DNA of 64,000 nucleotides from Magnetovibrio blakemorei (GCF_001746755.1 NZ_MCGG01000009.1:1-64000); one strand, 5' to 3'; shown: positions 9,067 to 18,191, counted from the stretch's first letter. Translations and numbers: made by a program. The notes: generated from the letters alone by a model not told the origin.

Positions 9067-10467
9067 ATGTCTTATATCCTCGAAGCTCTGAAAAAATCGG
9101 ATGCCGAACGAAAGCGTGGGGAAATCCCGACGTTGGGTCACGCCTCCCCGTTTTCTCCGACCCTCAGCGCCCATGCCCCCAACCCCGTGCCCTGGATTTT
9201 GGCGGGAGCCCTTGGCCTCGCCGTCCTCATTCTGGCCAACGTTATCTATTACCGTCCCGATATGTTGGAATCCGCAAACTCTGAAAACGCACCACATTCC
9301 AGCCCACAGCCCAACGCTGCGACTGCTGCCCCTCAACGGACGCTGGACGTAGCCACACCGGCCCCGGACCCGACCCCGACCCCGGCCCAAACCCCGGCGC
9401 CGCCCCCTACGCTTCCCCCCCCCCTTCAAGACACCGTTCAGGAACACGTGCAAGAGAGCGCGGTTGCAGAACCTCTGCCACTGCCTGAACCTCAAGTCTC
9501 CTCCATCACCGTCCACAAACCCATGCCCTCGCCCACCCCCATATCCGCGCCCGCACCCGCGCCCATTATAGAAAGCGCCCCCGAACCTGCACCGCAGGCC
9601 CCGACTGCCGATCCAAAACCGGACACGGTTCAAAACCAGGAAACGGGTGAAGCGGAGGTCAATACAGATGGAGATGCGCCTCAAGCTGAAACACACGTTG
9701 CGGCCATGCCCAAACCTCTGCCCAAGCCCAGTTTGATCGTCGTACCCCAAGCGCCAATTCCCCCCAAACCCCAGGCCGAAGTCGCCAAGGTCTTTGTGGA
9801 AAAGGCTTGGAGCGCCATCGATAAGGGATTTTACAATCAGGCCCTGCGCGATCTTGATCAGGCGGTGAAGATTGAGCCCAATCTAGCCGAGGCTTGGTTT
9901 GCGCGCGGCTGGGCCAATGAAAAATCCGGCAAGGAACTCTCCGCCATCGGGGATTACGCCCGCGCCATCGCCGCCAAGCCTGACCATGCCTTTGCCTTGT
10001 TCAGCCGGGGATACTTAAACCTCTATATCGGTGACGCGCGCCATGCGGTGACCGACTTTGTGCGCGCCCAAGGTGTCGCCAAAGACCCAAGTTTTAGGCT
10101 GTACAGTCACTTGTGGCTATATCTCAGCCGCACCCGCGCCCAGCAAGACGGCTTGGCACAGTTGGGTAAAGACGCTGCCAAAGAAGATTTAACGCCCTGG
10201 CCGGGACCGTTGGTGCGCCACGTTCTAGGTCAAATCGATGAAGCAGCGCTCATTGCCGCTATGGAAAGCGATACCGGCAAGGCCGATCAACATCCCAGCC
10301 AACAAGAGCGCCGCTGCACGGGCTATTTCTTTTTGGGTATAAACGCGTTGCTGAATGGCGATAAGGCATCGGCACGCCGCGCCTTTGAAAAGGTCCTCGC
10401 CACCGGTGCCGTCCAGTTTCGCCAATACGATGCTGCCAAGCGCGAACTTGACCGCCTGAATCTCTAG
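9067..10467 (+). CDS. GspB-like membrane protein with TPR repeats
   Basis: Protein of 466 residues. The N-terminus MSYILEALKKSDAERKRG is the GspB/ExeB signature. A single membrane segment follows (about residues 40-62), then roughly 150 residues of Pro/Ala-rich linker, and a C-terminal domain (about 240-460) of tetratricopeptide repeats with pattern AWFARGWANEKSG and FALFSRGYLNL. It is likely the partner of the ExeA-like ATPase directly upstream. The TPR domain in place of the usual small GspB periplasmic domain is unusual. Confidence 0.85.
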   Translation: MSYILEALKKSDAERKRGEIPTLGHASPFSPTLSAHAPNPVPWILAGALGLAVLILANVIYYRPDMLESANSENAPHSSPQPNAATAAPQRTLDVATPAPDPTPTPAQTPAPPPTLPPPLQDTVQEHVQESAVAEPLPLPEPQVSSITVHKPMPSPTPISAPAPAPIIESAPEPAPQAPTADPKPDTVQNQETGEAEVNTDGDAPQAETHVAAMPKPLPKPSLIVVPQAPIPPKPQAEVAKVFVEKAWSAIDKGFYNQALRDLDQAVKIEPNLAEAWFARGWANEKSGKELSAIGDYARAIAAKPDHAFALFSRGYLNLYIGDARHAVTDFVRAQGVAKDPSFRLYSHLWLYLSRTRAQQDGLAQLGKDAAKEDLTPWPGPLVRHVLGQIDEAALIAAMESDTGKADQHPSQQERRCTGYFFLGINALLNGDKASARRAFEKVLATGAVQFRQYDAAKRELDRLNL

Positions 10468-10473
10468 GGTCCG

Positions 10474-10773
10474 TCAATTCACCGAATTGGAGACTGGATC
10501 GTGATAATAAATGTTGGCCGACATCTCGACGAATGAAGGCAAGGAAATGGGGTGATTGTCATCATGCATTTCCGCGGAAAGGGTCAGCACGCCCGACTGG
10601 CTTAAGTGCAAAATGGCGTCATGCAATTGCTGACGCATATCAGCCTGCATGGTCGCGGCAGGAAACGCCACCTGAAACGCCTCCACCACCTGATCTAAAC
10701 GCAGATGAGACCCGCCCATAGCACGCAATGCCGCTTCAAACGCCGCACAGGTTTTATCATCATGTGATCCCAT
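10474..10773 (-). CDS. Hypothetical protein
   Basis: Small soluble protein of about 99 residues, no family recognised. I prefer the ATG at 10773 because GGGGGA sits about 8 nt upstream; an in-frame ATG at 10788 would add five residues. Composition is mixed with predicted helices (DKTCAAFEAALRAMG, QQLHDAILHLSQSG) and no membrane segment. It converges on the GspB-like gene with a 6-nt gap. Confidence 0.6.
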   Translation of the reverse strand: MGSHDDKTCAAFEAALRAMGGSHLRLDQVVEAFQVAFPAATMQADMRQQLHDAILHLSQSGVLTLSAEMHDDNHPISLPSFVEMSANIYYHDPVSNSVN

Positions 10774-10872
10774 AACCATTTCCCCCATTCCGAGCCCAAT
10801 TAAGACCAGGAAATAACATAGAACGATTCAATCGTAACACAATTATCAATGCGTGCAATTCTCAATTGCCGC

Positions 10873-11157
10873 CTACCCCAACGCAAACAGCCATGCCTCA
10901 ACGCGGGGAAATAAAATAAAATGAAAAAACAACACCATTTCTGGCAACAGCATAAACGCCACCAAGCCTGCCGCCCCTTCGCCAAAACGGCGCTCAACAA
11001 GCCCCACAACAGGACTCACAATAAGGGCGCTCAACACCAAAGCAAAGGCCACCTGCAGCCAATAACCCAAGGCATCAGCCTTAAAACCTGCTAAGAACCA
11101 AGGCACCATCACCACCAGGGCAGCAATGATCAAAATCCCTTTCCAGTTTTTTTTCAT
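10873..11157 (-). CDS. Small membrane protein, three predicted helices
   Basis: Protein of 94 residues starting MKKNWKGILIIAALVV, with about three hydrophobic segments (residues 7-25, 30-50, 62-88). I reject a longer upstream extension because it lacks a membrane-protein-like start. No family recognised. It is divergent from the hypothetical gene at 11237. Confidence 0.6.
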   Translation of the reverse strand: MKKNWKGILIIAALVVMVPWFLAGFKADALGYWLQVAFALVLSALIVSPVVGLVERRFGEGAAGLVAFMLLPEMVLFFHFILFPRVEAWLFALG

Positions 11158-11236
11158 TTCTTTTCCCGGCAAAAAGACCTGACCTATAGAGGCGTATGGT
11201 ACAAACTGATGAACAGACCATCTATCTGCTGAACAT

Positions 11237-11821
11237 ATGAGGCTCACCGTGCAAAATGAAAACCATAAACGAAGTCCCGGTCGGCGCAAAAAAGATACGC
11301 GAAACCTTTGGAGTTTCCACGTCCTCGTATACATCACCATAACCGCCGTGATCGTATGCGCGTCGGCTTACGCCTCCATCGTGTTCGGCGGATATTTCTT
11401 TCATTTCGACATAAACAGACCCCCAGAGATTGCCGAAGGGATACGCCTTGGCGTGCCCTATGACGAGATGCGCGCGAAGCTGCCCACATTGCAAACGATC
11501 GTGGTCCAAGGCGACAAGGTCAGCAAAATCAATCAGAACGGCGTGCTCTACACGCTGCGCTTCAACACCCCCGAGTACGGTGAAAAAGTCTGGCAGATCA
11601 GCTACGCAAACAATCTTAAAAACATGTCCCCGGCCGGATTGGAAGAGCATCTCGCCTTTACTTATGGTCTGCCAACCTCCGTCGATTGTTATGACAAGGT
11701 CAATTGCGTTTACACCTTCTTTTTGCCGTTTACGTTGCTGGTCATCAAAGCCACACAACAAGGCGCCGACATCCATTTAAACATCACGGCAACGGACATT
11801 TATTACGGGGCGAAACGGTGA
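11237..11821 (+). CDS. Hypothetical membrane-anchored protein
   Basis: Protein of 194 residues with a basic N-terminus, one hydrophobic segment (about residues 27-52) and a presumably periplasmic domain. The domain contains GIRLGVPYDEMRAKLP, which resembles the short start motif of SmpA/BamE-like folds, but I cannot assign a family. The start is ambiguous: a GTG at 11249 has GAGG at a good distance and would remove four residues. Confidence 0.65.
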   Translation: MRLTVQNENHKRSPGRRKKDTRNLWSFHVLVYITITAVIVCASAYASIVFGGYFFHFDINRPPEIAEGIRLGVPYDEMRAKLPTLQTIVVQGDKVSKINQNGVLYTLRFNTPEYGEKVWQISYANNLKNMSPAGLEEHLAFTYGLPTSVDCYDKVNCVYTFFLPFTLLVIKATQQGADIHLNITATDIYYGAKR

Positions 11822-11848
11822 AAAATGATGATTGTTTTTCGTGCTGTT

Positions 11849-12481
11849 TTATAGACTTTCAAGCAATGCTTTCTTTTTTTGTTGGAACTCATCTTCGGTA
11901 ATTACGTTGTCATTTCTTAGGGCAAGCAGGTCACGTAATTTTTGGGAAGTGGAATCCTTTGTTGGCGTTTGATTGTCTGCTTCCGTCTTTGTCGAAGCCG
12001 TTAAAGATTGCATTTCAGCAGGCTTGTCATTGTCTTGTTGGGCAGATGGGTTCTTGGGAGTTTCAATTTTTGAAAAGCTTCCCATAACAACGTCTATGAC
12101 AGGTGGGTATTCATATGCAGACCCATTGCTATGGTCAATGATAGCGCCAACACCTCCCCCAAAAACGATATTGCCAAACATTGAACCTTTCACGTCTGAT
12201 ACCACTGCTGCCCGTCCATTCTCCATACTTTCTTTTTTGCATAAGACCTGCATATCATCGTTTGACCTATGGATGGTCGTAGATCCGGGCGTTTGAATAA
12301 ACCATTTACCTTTGTTGTTTGTCAGCTCGCAAGATGCGCCAACAACTTCTGTGCCGGTTTGCCCATGAGTTTCTACGGAAACACTTTGATTTACAGTTCC
12401 TGTAACTGATGAGCATCCGGTCGTTAAAATTGGTAAGGCGACCACACCTGCAGCAAACACGCGAATGGATTTAATATTCAT
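11849..12481 (-). CDS. SHOCT-domain lipoprotein
   Basis: Secreted lipoprotein of 210 residues. The signal peptide ends in the lipobox LTTGC (Cys at about residue 23). The middle part has a glycine-rich hydrophobic stretch (GNIVFGGGVGAIID), followed by a low-complexity Thr/Lys/Asp/Gln linker. The C-terminus is a SHOCT domain (KLRDLLALRNDNVITEDEF), a short helical module often found at protein ends. Function unknown. GGGGGGAAG directly upstream of the ATG supports the start. Confidence 0.8.
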   Translation of the reverse strand: MNIKSIRVFAAGVVALPILTTGCSSVTGTVNQSVSVETHGQTGTEVVGASCELTNNKGKWFIQTPGSTTIHRSNDDMQVLCKKESMENGRAAVVSDVKGSMFGNIVFGGGVGAIIDHSNGSAYEYPPVIDVVMGSFSKIETPKNPSAQQDNDKPAEMQSLTASTKTEADNQTPTKDSTSQKLRDLLALRNDNVITEDEFQQKKKALLESL

Positions 12482-12559
12482 CTTCCCCCCTAAAACACTT
12501 TTGAAAATAATTTCATGATTGATTTAAAATTAACATTTACCTTATAGGTAGCGCTGAAA

Positions 12560-12587
12560 TGTATAGGGGATTTTCGGTATTCGTCAA
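12560..12587 (-). promoter_or_regulatory. Candidate sigma70 promoter for the SHOCT lipoprotein
   Basis: On the minus strand TTGACG (12587-12582) and TATACA (12565-12560) are separated by 16 nt, about 80 nt upstream of the lipoprotein start, in AT-rich DNA. Confidence 0.5.
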
Positions 12588-12614
12588 CCCATCACACACA
12601 AATTGAACTAACGC

Positions 12615-12890
12615 TTATTCACCCAGGAAAACAATGAAGGACACCTCAACCCAAGCCCACAGCCACAATAGGATCGCACCCAGGCGTGTGTGTTGGGCAA
12701 GGACAACGCCAAGATTGAAAGCCCCAACGCGAGACTGAAACTCGTCGCGAGTCATAAAGGTATAACGACGAATTACATCCGCGTCACAATCCGTAAACCG
12801 TTTCCGGACATGAGGCTGGGTAAATGGTTTGATTGCAATTAGAGTTTTGCCAAACAATGCCGACTGGAATTCCAATTCACATTCGGGCAT
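12615..12890 (-). CDS. Possible small membrane protein, weakly supported
   Basis: An open frame of 91 codons in the otherwise gene-poor stretch 12482-13001. It encodes a soluble first part and a hydrophobic C-terminal helix (AILLWLWAWVEVSFIVFL). There is no clear ribosome-binding site and no family match I recognise. It is either a real small gene or chance. The rest of the stretch holds the lipoprotein promoter and the upstream region of the ABC exporter pair. Confidence 0.35.
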   Translation of the reverse strand: MPECELEFQSALFGKTLIAIKPFTQPHVRKRFTDCDADVIRRYTFMTRDEFQSRVGAFNLGVVLAQHTRLGAILLWLWAWVEVSFIVFLGE

Positions 12891-13001
12891 AGTGTCTTAC
12901 GTGATTGACGCGCCCACCACATTAGTTATCGCAAAGGTGCTATTGGCGACGTTCTGATGTTCGACGGGACTATCTAACGCAACTCCACCACATAGGAAAC
13001 C

Positions 13002-14654
13002 ATGCATATATTTCACCTCCTCAGGTTGGGCGGCACACTCCCCTCGCGAAGCGTCATTTTTATTACGGCATTGGCTGGGATGGCCAACGCGATTTTGATT
13101 GCCCTGATTAACATTGCCGCTGAACAAAGTGTGCTGGATGTACCCGTCGAAACGCAAACGCTGCTGCTTTACCTCATTGCCTTTTGTATCTACCTCATTG
13201 CCAATCGGACCTCGCTGCAAGAGGCCAATGGTTTTTTGCAAAAACGTTTGAGCGCATTGCGTTTGCGTATCGCCGACAAGATTCTTCAGGCTGACTTGAG
13301 AACTCTGGAAAAAATCGGCCATGGCGACATCTTTTCCACTTTGGCCCAGGAAACGAACCACCTCAGCCATACTTTTGCATTGCTGGCCAGCGCATCTCAA
13401 AGCTTGATGCTGCTGTTTTTTTGTTTGATCTACATCGCCCTTCTCTCAAAAATTGCCTTCATCGTGGTGGCCTCATCCACGGCCTTTGCTTTGTATTTTT
13501 TTTGGCGGCGCCGTTTGGCCATGAACCAAGCCATGGTCGAGGTTCACGCCCATGAGTCCCAGTTTTTGGACTCATTGCAGCACTACACAGATGGTTTCCA
13601 GGAAATCCGCCTGAACGCCGACAAAAACGACGCCCTGCACAAACGGTTTAAACGCGTGCTCAACGATTTGGAGCGGGTTGTTGTTGGCATTGGCGGCAAG
13701 TGGGCCGTGCTGCTGTTGTTCAGCAACGCCTTTCTCTATGCCCTCGTCGGCGTCGTAGTATTCGTCTTGCCGATATTTTTCCAAGGCTATACCGACACGA
13801 TTTACAAAATTGTCGCGGCGTCTATCTTTTTGGTCGGACCTGTGGCTGCGGTCACCTCTGCGGCTCCCCTGTTTGCCAAAGCCAATATCGGATTGGGCCA
13901 TGTGTTTGAACTGGAACAGCGACTGAACAGGGATGACGTGCCTGTCACCGTGCCCGGCGATGAAACCAACCCTTTTCTGTCCTTCAAAACCATTACACTG
14001 GAAGGCATTCAATTCAGCTATCGGGACGCCGGTCACAACGCGATTTTCACCACCGGTCCGTGGACGTTGGACATTCATCGCGGTGAGCGTCTTTTTGTGC
14101 TGGGTGGAAACGGCAGCGGAAAATCGACAGCCCTTAAATTGATTGCCAACCTTTATGAAAGCGACGGCGGTCAGATCCTTGTTGATAGCGTCCCCATTAC
14201 AGACGCAACGCGACAGAATTATCGCGCGCTTTTCTCCTGCATTTTCACCGACTTTCACCTCTTTGACAGACTCTACGGATTGGAAGGCGTCAGCCCATCC
14301 CGGGTGAATGAGCTGATTCGCTGGATGGAGTTGGAGGATAAAGTTGAATTCACCAACGGCCGTTTCTCGACCCTCGAACTTTCCACAGGACAACGCAAAC
14401 GGCTGGCCATGATCGTCAGTCTGTTGGAAGATCGGGAAATTTACCTGTTCGACGAATGGGCCGCAGATCAAGATGCGCATTTCCGTGAAATTTTCTACAC
14501 CGAGATTCTCGCCCAACTCAAGGAACAGGGCAAAACGGTCCTGGTGGTCACCCATGACGATCGTTACTGGCATCTGAGTGACCGCACCCTCAACTTAGAG
14601 ATCGGTGCCATGGGTCCTGTTACCCCGCCCCATCCTCGCTCGGATAAAGGCTAA
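13002..14654 (+). CDS. Cyclic-peptide-type ABC exporter, fused membrane and ATPase domains (first copy)
   Basis: Half-transporter of 550 residues of the SyrD/PvdE (TIGR01194) family. Six membrane helices occupy about residues 15-310. The ATPase domain has Walker A GGNGSGKST, the family-specific TDFHLFD in the Q-loop position, the signature LSTGQRKRLA, Walker B IYLFDEWAADQD and the H-loop VTHDD. Members export nonribosomal peptides or siderophore precursors to periplasm or outside. The start at 13002 has AGGAAACC just before it. A paralogue of equal length follows after 4 nt, suggesting a heterodimer. Given the adjacent PKS-NRPS, export of its product is the natural inference. Confidence 0.9.
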   Translation: MHIFHLLRLGGTLPSRSVIFITALAGMANAILIALINIAAEQSVLDVPVETQTLLLYLIAFCIYLIANRTSLQEANGFLQKRLSALRLRIADKILQADLRTLEKIGHGDIFSTLAQETNHLSHTFALLASASQSLMLLFFCLIYIALLSKIAFIVVASSTAFALYFFWRRRLAMNQAMVEVHAHESQFLDSLQHYTDGFQEIRLNADKNDALHKRFKRVLNDLERVVVGIGGKWAVLLLFSNAFLYALVGVVVFVLPIFFQGYTDTIYKIVAASIFLVGPVAAVTSAAPLFAKANIGLGHVFELEQRLNRDDVPVTVPGDETNPFLSFKTITLEGIQFSYRDAGHNAIFTTGPWTLDIHRGERLFVLGGNGSGKSTALKLIANLYESDGGQILVDSVPITDATRQNYRALFSCIFTDFHLFDRLYGLEGVSPSRVNELIRWMELEDKVEFTNGRFSTLELSTGQRKRLAMIVSLLEDREIYLFDEWAADQDAHFREIFYTEILAQLKEQGKTVLVVTHDDRYWHLSDRTLNLEIGAMGPVTPPHPRSDKG

Positions 14655-14658
14655 CATC

Positions 14659-16311
14659 GTGGCAATTATCCCATTTTTAAAACAAGCGCGTCGGGGCGAA
14701 CTGACCAAAATCGCAGTGTTTACGACCATTGCCGGCATCGCCAATGCTTTGTTGATCGTAGTCGTAAACGAAGTCGCCATTCTGGTGGCTCAGGGCGAGA
14801 GGCCGGGTCTCATCGGCTGGCTTGTTTTTGCGGCTGGTTTTGCGCTTTATTTCCAGTGCAATAAAATGGCGCTGTTACAAGCCAATCGCGTCATTGAGAG
14901 GCTGTTGATGAACCTTCGCGTTGATGTCGCGGACAAACTCAGGCGTTCTGAATTAAAGACAGTCAATCATTTAGGGCGCGGAAAGCTCTATTCGCTGCTG
15001 TCCCATGAAACCAACCACCTATCGATCACCTTCCCCATCCTTGTGGAAGGTTTTCAGCAAGCCATCTTGTTGGTGATCGCGCTGTTTTATCTGGCCTATC
15101 TGTCCTGGGCCGCTTTGGTCGTCTTCATGCTGGCTGTGTTGCTGGGGATATACGGCTACCTGCACATCAACACCAGCTATCGAGACATCCTTCAAAAAGT
15201 AGCTGAACAACAAGCCAAACTGTTAGATCGGTTTGGAGACATCATCCATGGCAGCAAGGAGTTGCGCCTCAACAGGTCCCGCAGCAAAGCGGTTTTTCAA
15301 GTTTTTAACCAGCAATCGCGCGCCACCGAAGAATTGCTAACGGTGGCTGGCGGACGGTGGACTTATCTCATTTTACTTGGTGCTATTGTCATGTTTGCGA
15401 TGTTGGGGATCGTTGTCTTCGTTTTTCCCAATTATATAGCAGCCCACAGCACCATTATTTTTCAGCTCGTACCGACGATGATGTTCTGTTTGACGCCGCT
15501 CACGAAGATTGTCGCTGAATCGCCTCTGTTCCTGCGCGCGGACGTCGGTCTGCAAGAAATTCTCAGCATGCAAAAGGAACTTGAAGCCGCAGGTGGCATT
15601 GCCCCCACATACGCCCGCAAGGCATCTGAGTCGGTTCAAAACTTTAAGCACATCAACTTTTCTGAAATCACATATCACCACCGGGACCAAGACGGCGCAT
15701 CCCTGTTTACGTCCGGTCCCTGGGACCTGACCCTGCAGCGAGGAGAGATATTGTTTCTTGTTGGCGGCAACGGCAGCGGCAAATCAACCGCCTTAAGACT
15801 GATTGCGGGGCTCTATCATCGTGATTCAGGACATATCTCCGTTGACGATGGCGCCCCCTTGGACGATGTCCGGGTCGCCGGAATCAGAGAGCTTTATGCG
15901 GCTGTTTTTGGCGACTTCCATCTCTTTGATCGGCTTTATGGGTTGGAGCATGTCAAACAGGAAGAGGTTGATCGGCTGATCGAAATGATGGAGTTAACAG
16001 GCAAAGTGAAGTTTGTAGATGGCTGCTTTAGCCAACTCAATCTTTCCACGGGGCAACGCAAACGCCTCGCCCTCATTGCCACTTTACTGGAAGACCGTCC
16101 GATCTATCTGTTTGATGAGTGGGCCGCCGAACAAGACATTCATTTCCGCGAAGTCTTTTACACTAAAATCCTCCCGGACTTAAAAGCACAGGGGAAAACC
16201 GTTGTCGCGGTCACCCACGACGAACGCTTCTGGCATCTGGCGGATCGTGTCATAAAGTTTGATTTGGGCACCATCAAGTGGGACCGTCCCGGCACCGAAC
16301 TGGCTGAGTAA
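14659..16311 (+). CDS. Cyclic-peptide-type ABC exporter (second copy)
   Basis: Paralogue of the upstream transporter with the same architecture. I choose the GTG at 14659, preceded by AAAGG, giving 550 residues and a 4-nt gap after the first gene. An in-frame GTG at 14605 would overlap the upstream gene by about 50 nt. Motifs are GGNGSGKST, GDFHLFD, LSTGQRKRLA, IYLFDEWAAEQD and VTHDE. All catalytic motifs look intact in both copies, so neither is an obviously degenerate partner. It converges with the SPFH gene. Confidence 0.9.
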   Translation: MAIIPFLKQARRGELTKIAVFTTIAGIANALLIVVVNEVAILVAQGERPGLIGWLVFAAGFALYFQCNKMALLQANRVIERLLMNLRVDVADKLRRSELKTVNHLGRGKLYSLLSHETNHLSITFPILVEGFQQAILLVIALFYLAYLSWAALVVFMLAVLLGIYGYLHINTSYRDILQKVAEQQAKLLDRFGDIIHGSKELRLNRSRSKAVFQVFNQQSRATEELLTVAGGRWTYLILLGAIVMFAMLGIVVFVFPNYIAAHSTIIFQLVPTMMFCLTPLTKIVAESPLFLRADVGLQEILSMQKELEAAGGIAPTYARKASESVQNFKHINFSEITYHHRDQDGASLFTSGPWDLTLQRGEILFLVGGNGSGKSTALRLIAGLYHRDSGHISVDDGAPLDDVRVAGIRELYAAVFGDFHLFDRLYGLEHVKQEEVDRLIEMMELTGKVKFVDGCFSQLNLSTGQRKRLALIATLLEDRPIYLFDEWAAEQDIHFREVFYTKILPDLKAQGKTVVAVTHDERFWHLADRVIKFDLGTIKWDRPGTELAE

Positions 16312-16349
16312 CGCCGCCCCTCTCTAAGAGCAACAGCCTTAACCCAGCA

Positions 16350-17225
16350 CTATTTATCTGTGTTCAGCAGTAACGGTAAGCTCTGAGAGTTGGTGCCGAT
16401 GACAACGATTTTCGAATTTGGCGATTTGGCGATCTGAACGGTCGCATCAATACCACGCCATTTGAGGATGGAAACGTTGCTGATTGTTTCAAACTGTTTC
16501 ACCCCCTCCGCTTCGATGATTAACCGTGACTTTTCCAACTCAGCGGCTTTCAAACGAAAATCGTAGGCAAGCATTTGTTGCTTGTAGAGCAATTTATCAA
16601 CGATCCCAGCAGACATCTTATCGGGCAATTTGATGCGAATGATAAGAAGGTTTTTAATCGAGACCGGATAGACCAAGAAGTGTTTATCAATCAGAGCCTC
16701 CATCTCTGCCAGAAGGGCCTGTTCATCATAGGCATAAATTTCTTCTGCCGTATAATTGCCCAAAACCTGACGCAGCGAGGAAATGATACCCGGGACAACA
16801 ACTTTTTGCGCGTAATCGGGCCCTATTCTTTGATGAAGGAACGGTAGGTCCTCAGGGATCGGGCGATAGCGAACCGACCATTCGATATCCAATTCCATGC
16901 CGTCCTTGGTGAGCAGCATGGTCTCCTCATGTATGGCCGAGAGGCGTACATCATAAATAAAAATTTCGTCCCAAGGGAGTTTCAAGTGAGCCCCCTCACC
17001 GAGTATCCGGGGAGACGTCCCGCCAAAAAACCGGCTCCAATAAACCCCTTGTTCGCCGGCATGATTGAAGACGAGGATCGTCTGCCAGAACAGCACGACC
17101 AAAAACAAAAGCGTCAGTATGGCAAGGACGATGCCCGTCCGAAATTGGCGCAACACAGCCAAGACCGGCGATTTACCTTCGTTGTCACCTGCGTTGTTTG
17201 CTAATGAGTCGCTCGTCTGATTCAT
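16350..17225 (-). CDS. SPFH/band-7 (prohibitin-like) membrane protein
   Basis: Protein of about 291 residues. One membrane segment near residues 30-52 precedes an SPFH domain (about 55-240) that includes GAHLKLPWDEIFIYDVR, LTKDGMELDIEWSVRYR and a VVVPGIISSLRQVLGNYTAEEIY stretch, here given in parts. A helical segment with charged residues follows (about 215-250). Band-7 proteins scaffold membrane microdomains and oligomerise. It is the last gene of a same-strand group downstream of the PKS operon (90 nt after the 57-residue gene). I chose the ATG at 17225 over an upstream TTG. Confidence 0.85.
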   Translation of the reverse strand: MNQTSDSLANNAGDNEGKSPVLAVLRQFRTGIVLAILTLLFLVVLFWQTILVFNHAGEQGVYWSRFFGGTSPRILGEGAHLKLPWDEIFIYDVRLSAIHEETMLLTKDGMELDIEWSVRYRPIPEDLPFLHQRIGPDYAQKVVVPGIISSLRQVLGNYTAEEIYAYDEQALLAEMEALIDKHFLVYPVSIKNLLIIRIKLPDKMSAGIVDKLLYKQQMLAYDFRLKAAELEKSRLIIEAEGVKQFETISNVSILKWRGIDATVQIAKSPNSKIVVIGTNSQSLPLLLNTDK

Positions 17226-17315
17226 GATGGGGTCACACTCCAACGGGAAATGCCGACCGCAGCTACCCAGCTTGCGGTCGCTTCACCATTACCAGGGGCA
17301 GGTTTAACTTGTCCG

Positions 17316-17489
17316 TCACTCACTGCGAAGCGCCCGCGTCCGGCCAAAGAGGATCAGGATGATGAGGGTCAGAACAGGGGTAATAAAAAAGCTCACCACC
17401 AAAACGCCCCAAAAGCCCAAACGGCTATTGCGACCGATATAGCTGACAAACACCGCAGCGATAAAGTACAAGATAAACAACTGGATCAT
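17316..17489 (-). CDS. 57-residue membrane protein
   Basis: Short gene starting MIQLFILYFIAAVFVSYIG and ending RTRALRSE. It has two hydrophobic segments (residues 1-18 and 26-48) separated by a basic turn (GRNSRLG). AAGGG lies about 14 nt upstream of the ATG. It is placed between the DUF697 gene and the SPFH gene on the same strand, with gaps of 66 and 90 nt, so it is probably part of that transcription unit. No function known. Confidence 0.6.
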   Translation of the reverse strand: MIQLFILYFIAAVFVSYIGRNSRLGFWGVLVVSFFITPVLTLIILILFGRTRALRSE

Positions 17490-17555
17490 CTGAACGCAGA
17501 ACCCTTAGCTTGAATTAAGGTGATTAAACGGCTTGTCAGAGCCTTGTTCAGACAA

Positions 17556-18092
17556 TTAAGCGTTGGCCGCTTTCCCTTTGCCGCCAGCTGCGCCCATATT
17601 GGAGGCCTTTTTCACCCCTTCATCGAACATCGACTTAAAGTAATCCCGAACTTCGCTGGGATCAAAGTCCAACAACGTCCCGCCCATTTCGTAGTGAGAG
17701 ATGAAAACGCGACCGATCGCATACGACACCCCAGCGGAAATGGCTGGCAGCGACAAAGCGGCAACCAAAGGTCCAACCACAGGGATCGCCCGCAAGGAGC
17801 TGGTTGCCAAAACCTTACCGATGGTCACGCTGCCCAAACTACCCAGCAAGGCGATAACGCTCGATTTTGCAAGATCTTTACGGAAGGGAACATCGTAATG
17901 CTCGGAAAGTTCTTTGATCAACTTGACCTGAACGCCCGTAATGGCAACAAACTCAACCAACGGGATCGGCAGAATTCCGGCACCCGCTGACCAGAGCATA
18001 TTCCTTTTCACGATATCCATCGCAACTTCGGCTTTATTTTCAGAGTCTTGCACTTCTACAGCTTCCGCAACAGCTTCCGTTGACATGGCCAT
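17556..18092 (-). CDS. DUF697-family membrane protein
   Basis: Protein of 178 residues with the DUF697 (YcjF-like) core. The segment AGAGILPIPLVEFVAITGVQ is near residue 37, a helical region follows, and a hydrophobic pair lies at about 85-125 (IPVVGPLVAALSLPAISAG). The end is Gly/Ala/Lys-rich. DUF697 proteins occur with membrane GTPases or in stress operons, and their activity is not established. It begins 100 nt after the PKS-NRPS stop on the same strand, so readthrough cotranscription is possible. Confidence 0.85.
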   Translation of the reverse strand: MAMSTEAVAEAVEVQDSENKAEVAMDIVKRNMLWSAGAGILPIPLVEFVAITGVQVKLIKELSEHYDVPFRKDLAKSSVIALLGSLGSVTIGKVLATSSLRAIPVVGPLVAALSLPAISAGVSYAIGRVFISHYEMGGTLLDFDPSEVRDYFKSMFDEGVKKASNMGAAGGKGKAANA

Positions 18093-18191
18093 CCCCTATC
18101 TTTGATAAATCTCGATTAAATCTGAAACAACAGTTTCAAGATGCTAAAGAAAATTTGTTTGTTTTTCAAGGTCTAAACGCTTTAGCCCCAT

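Noticed and set aside
8797-9750. 317-codon minus-strand open frame rich in Gly and Arg
   Set aside because: Antisense to the ATPase end and the proline-rich linker of the GspB-like gene; the Gly/Arg content mirrors proline codons.
13572-14573. 333-codon minus-strand open frame
   Set aside because: Antisense to the first ABC exporter, whose motifs are unambiguous.
18123-18138. Hairpin TGAAAC-AACA-GTTTCA after the megasynthase as a terminator
   Set aside because: Only a 6-bp AT-rich stem, with no T tract following on the minus strand; too weak to call.
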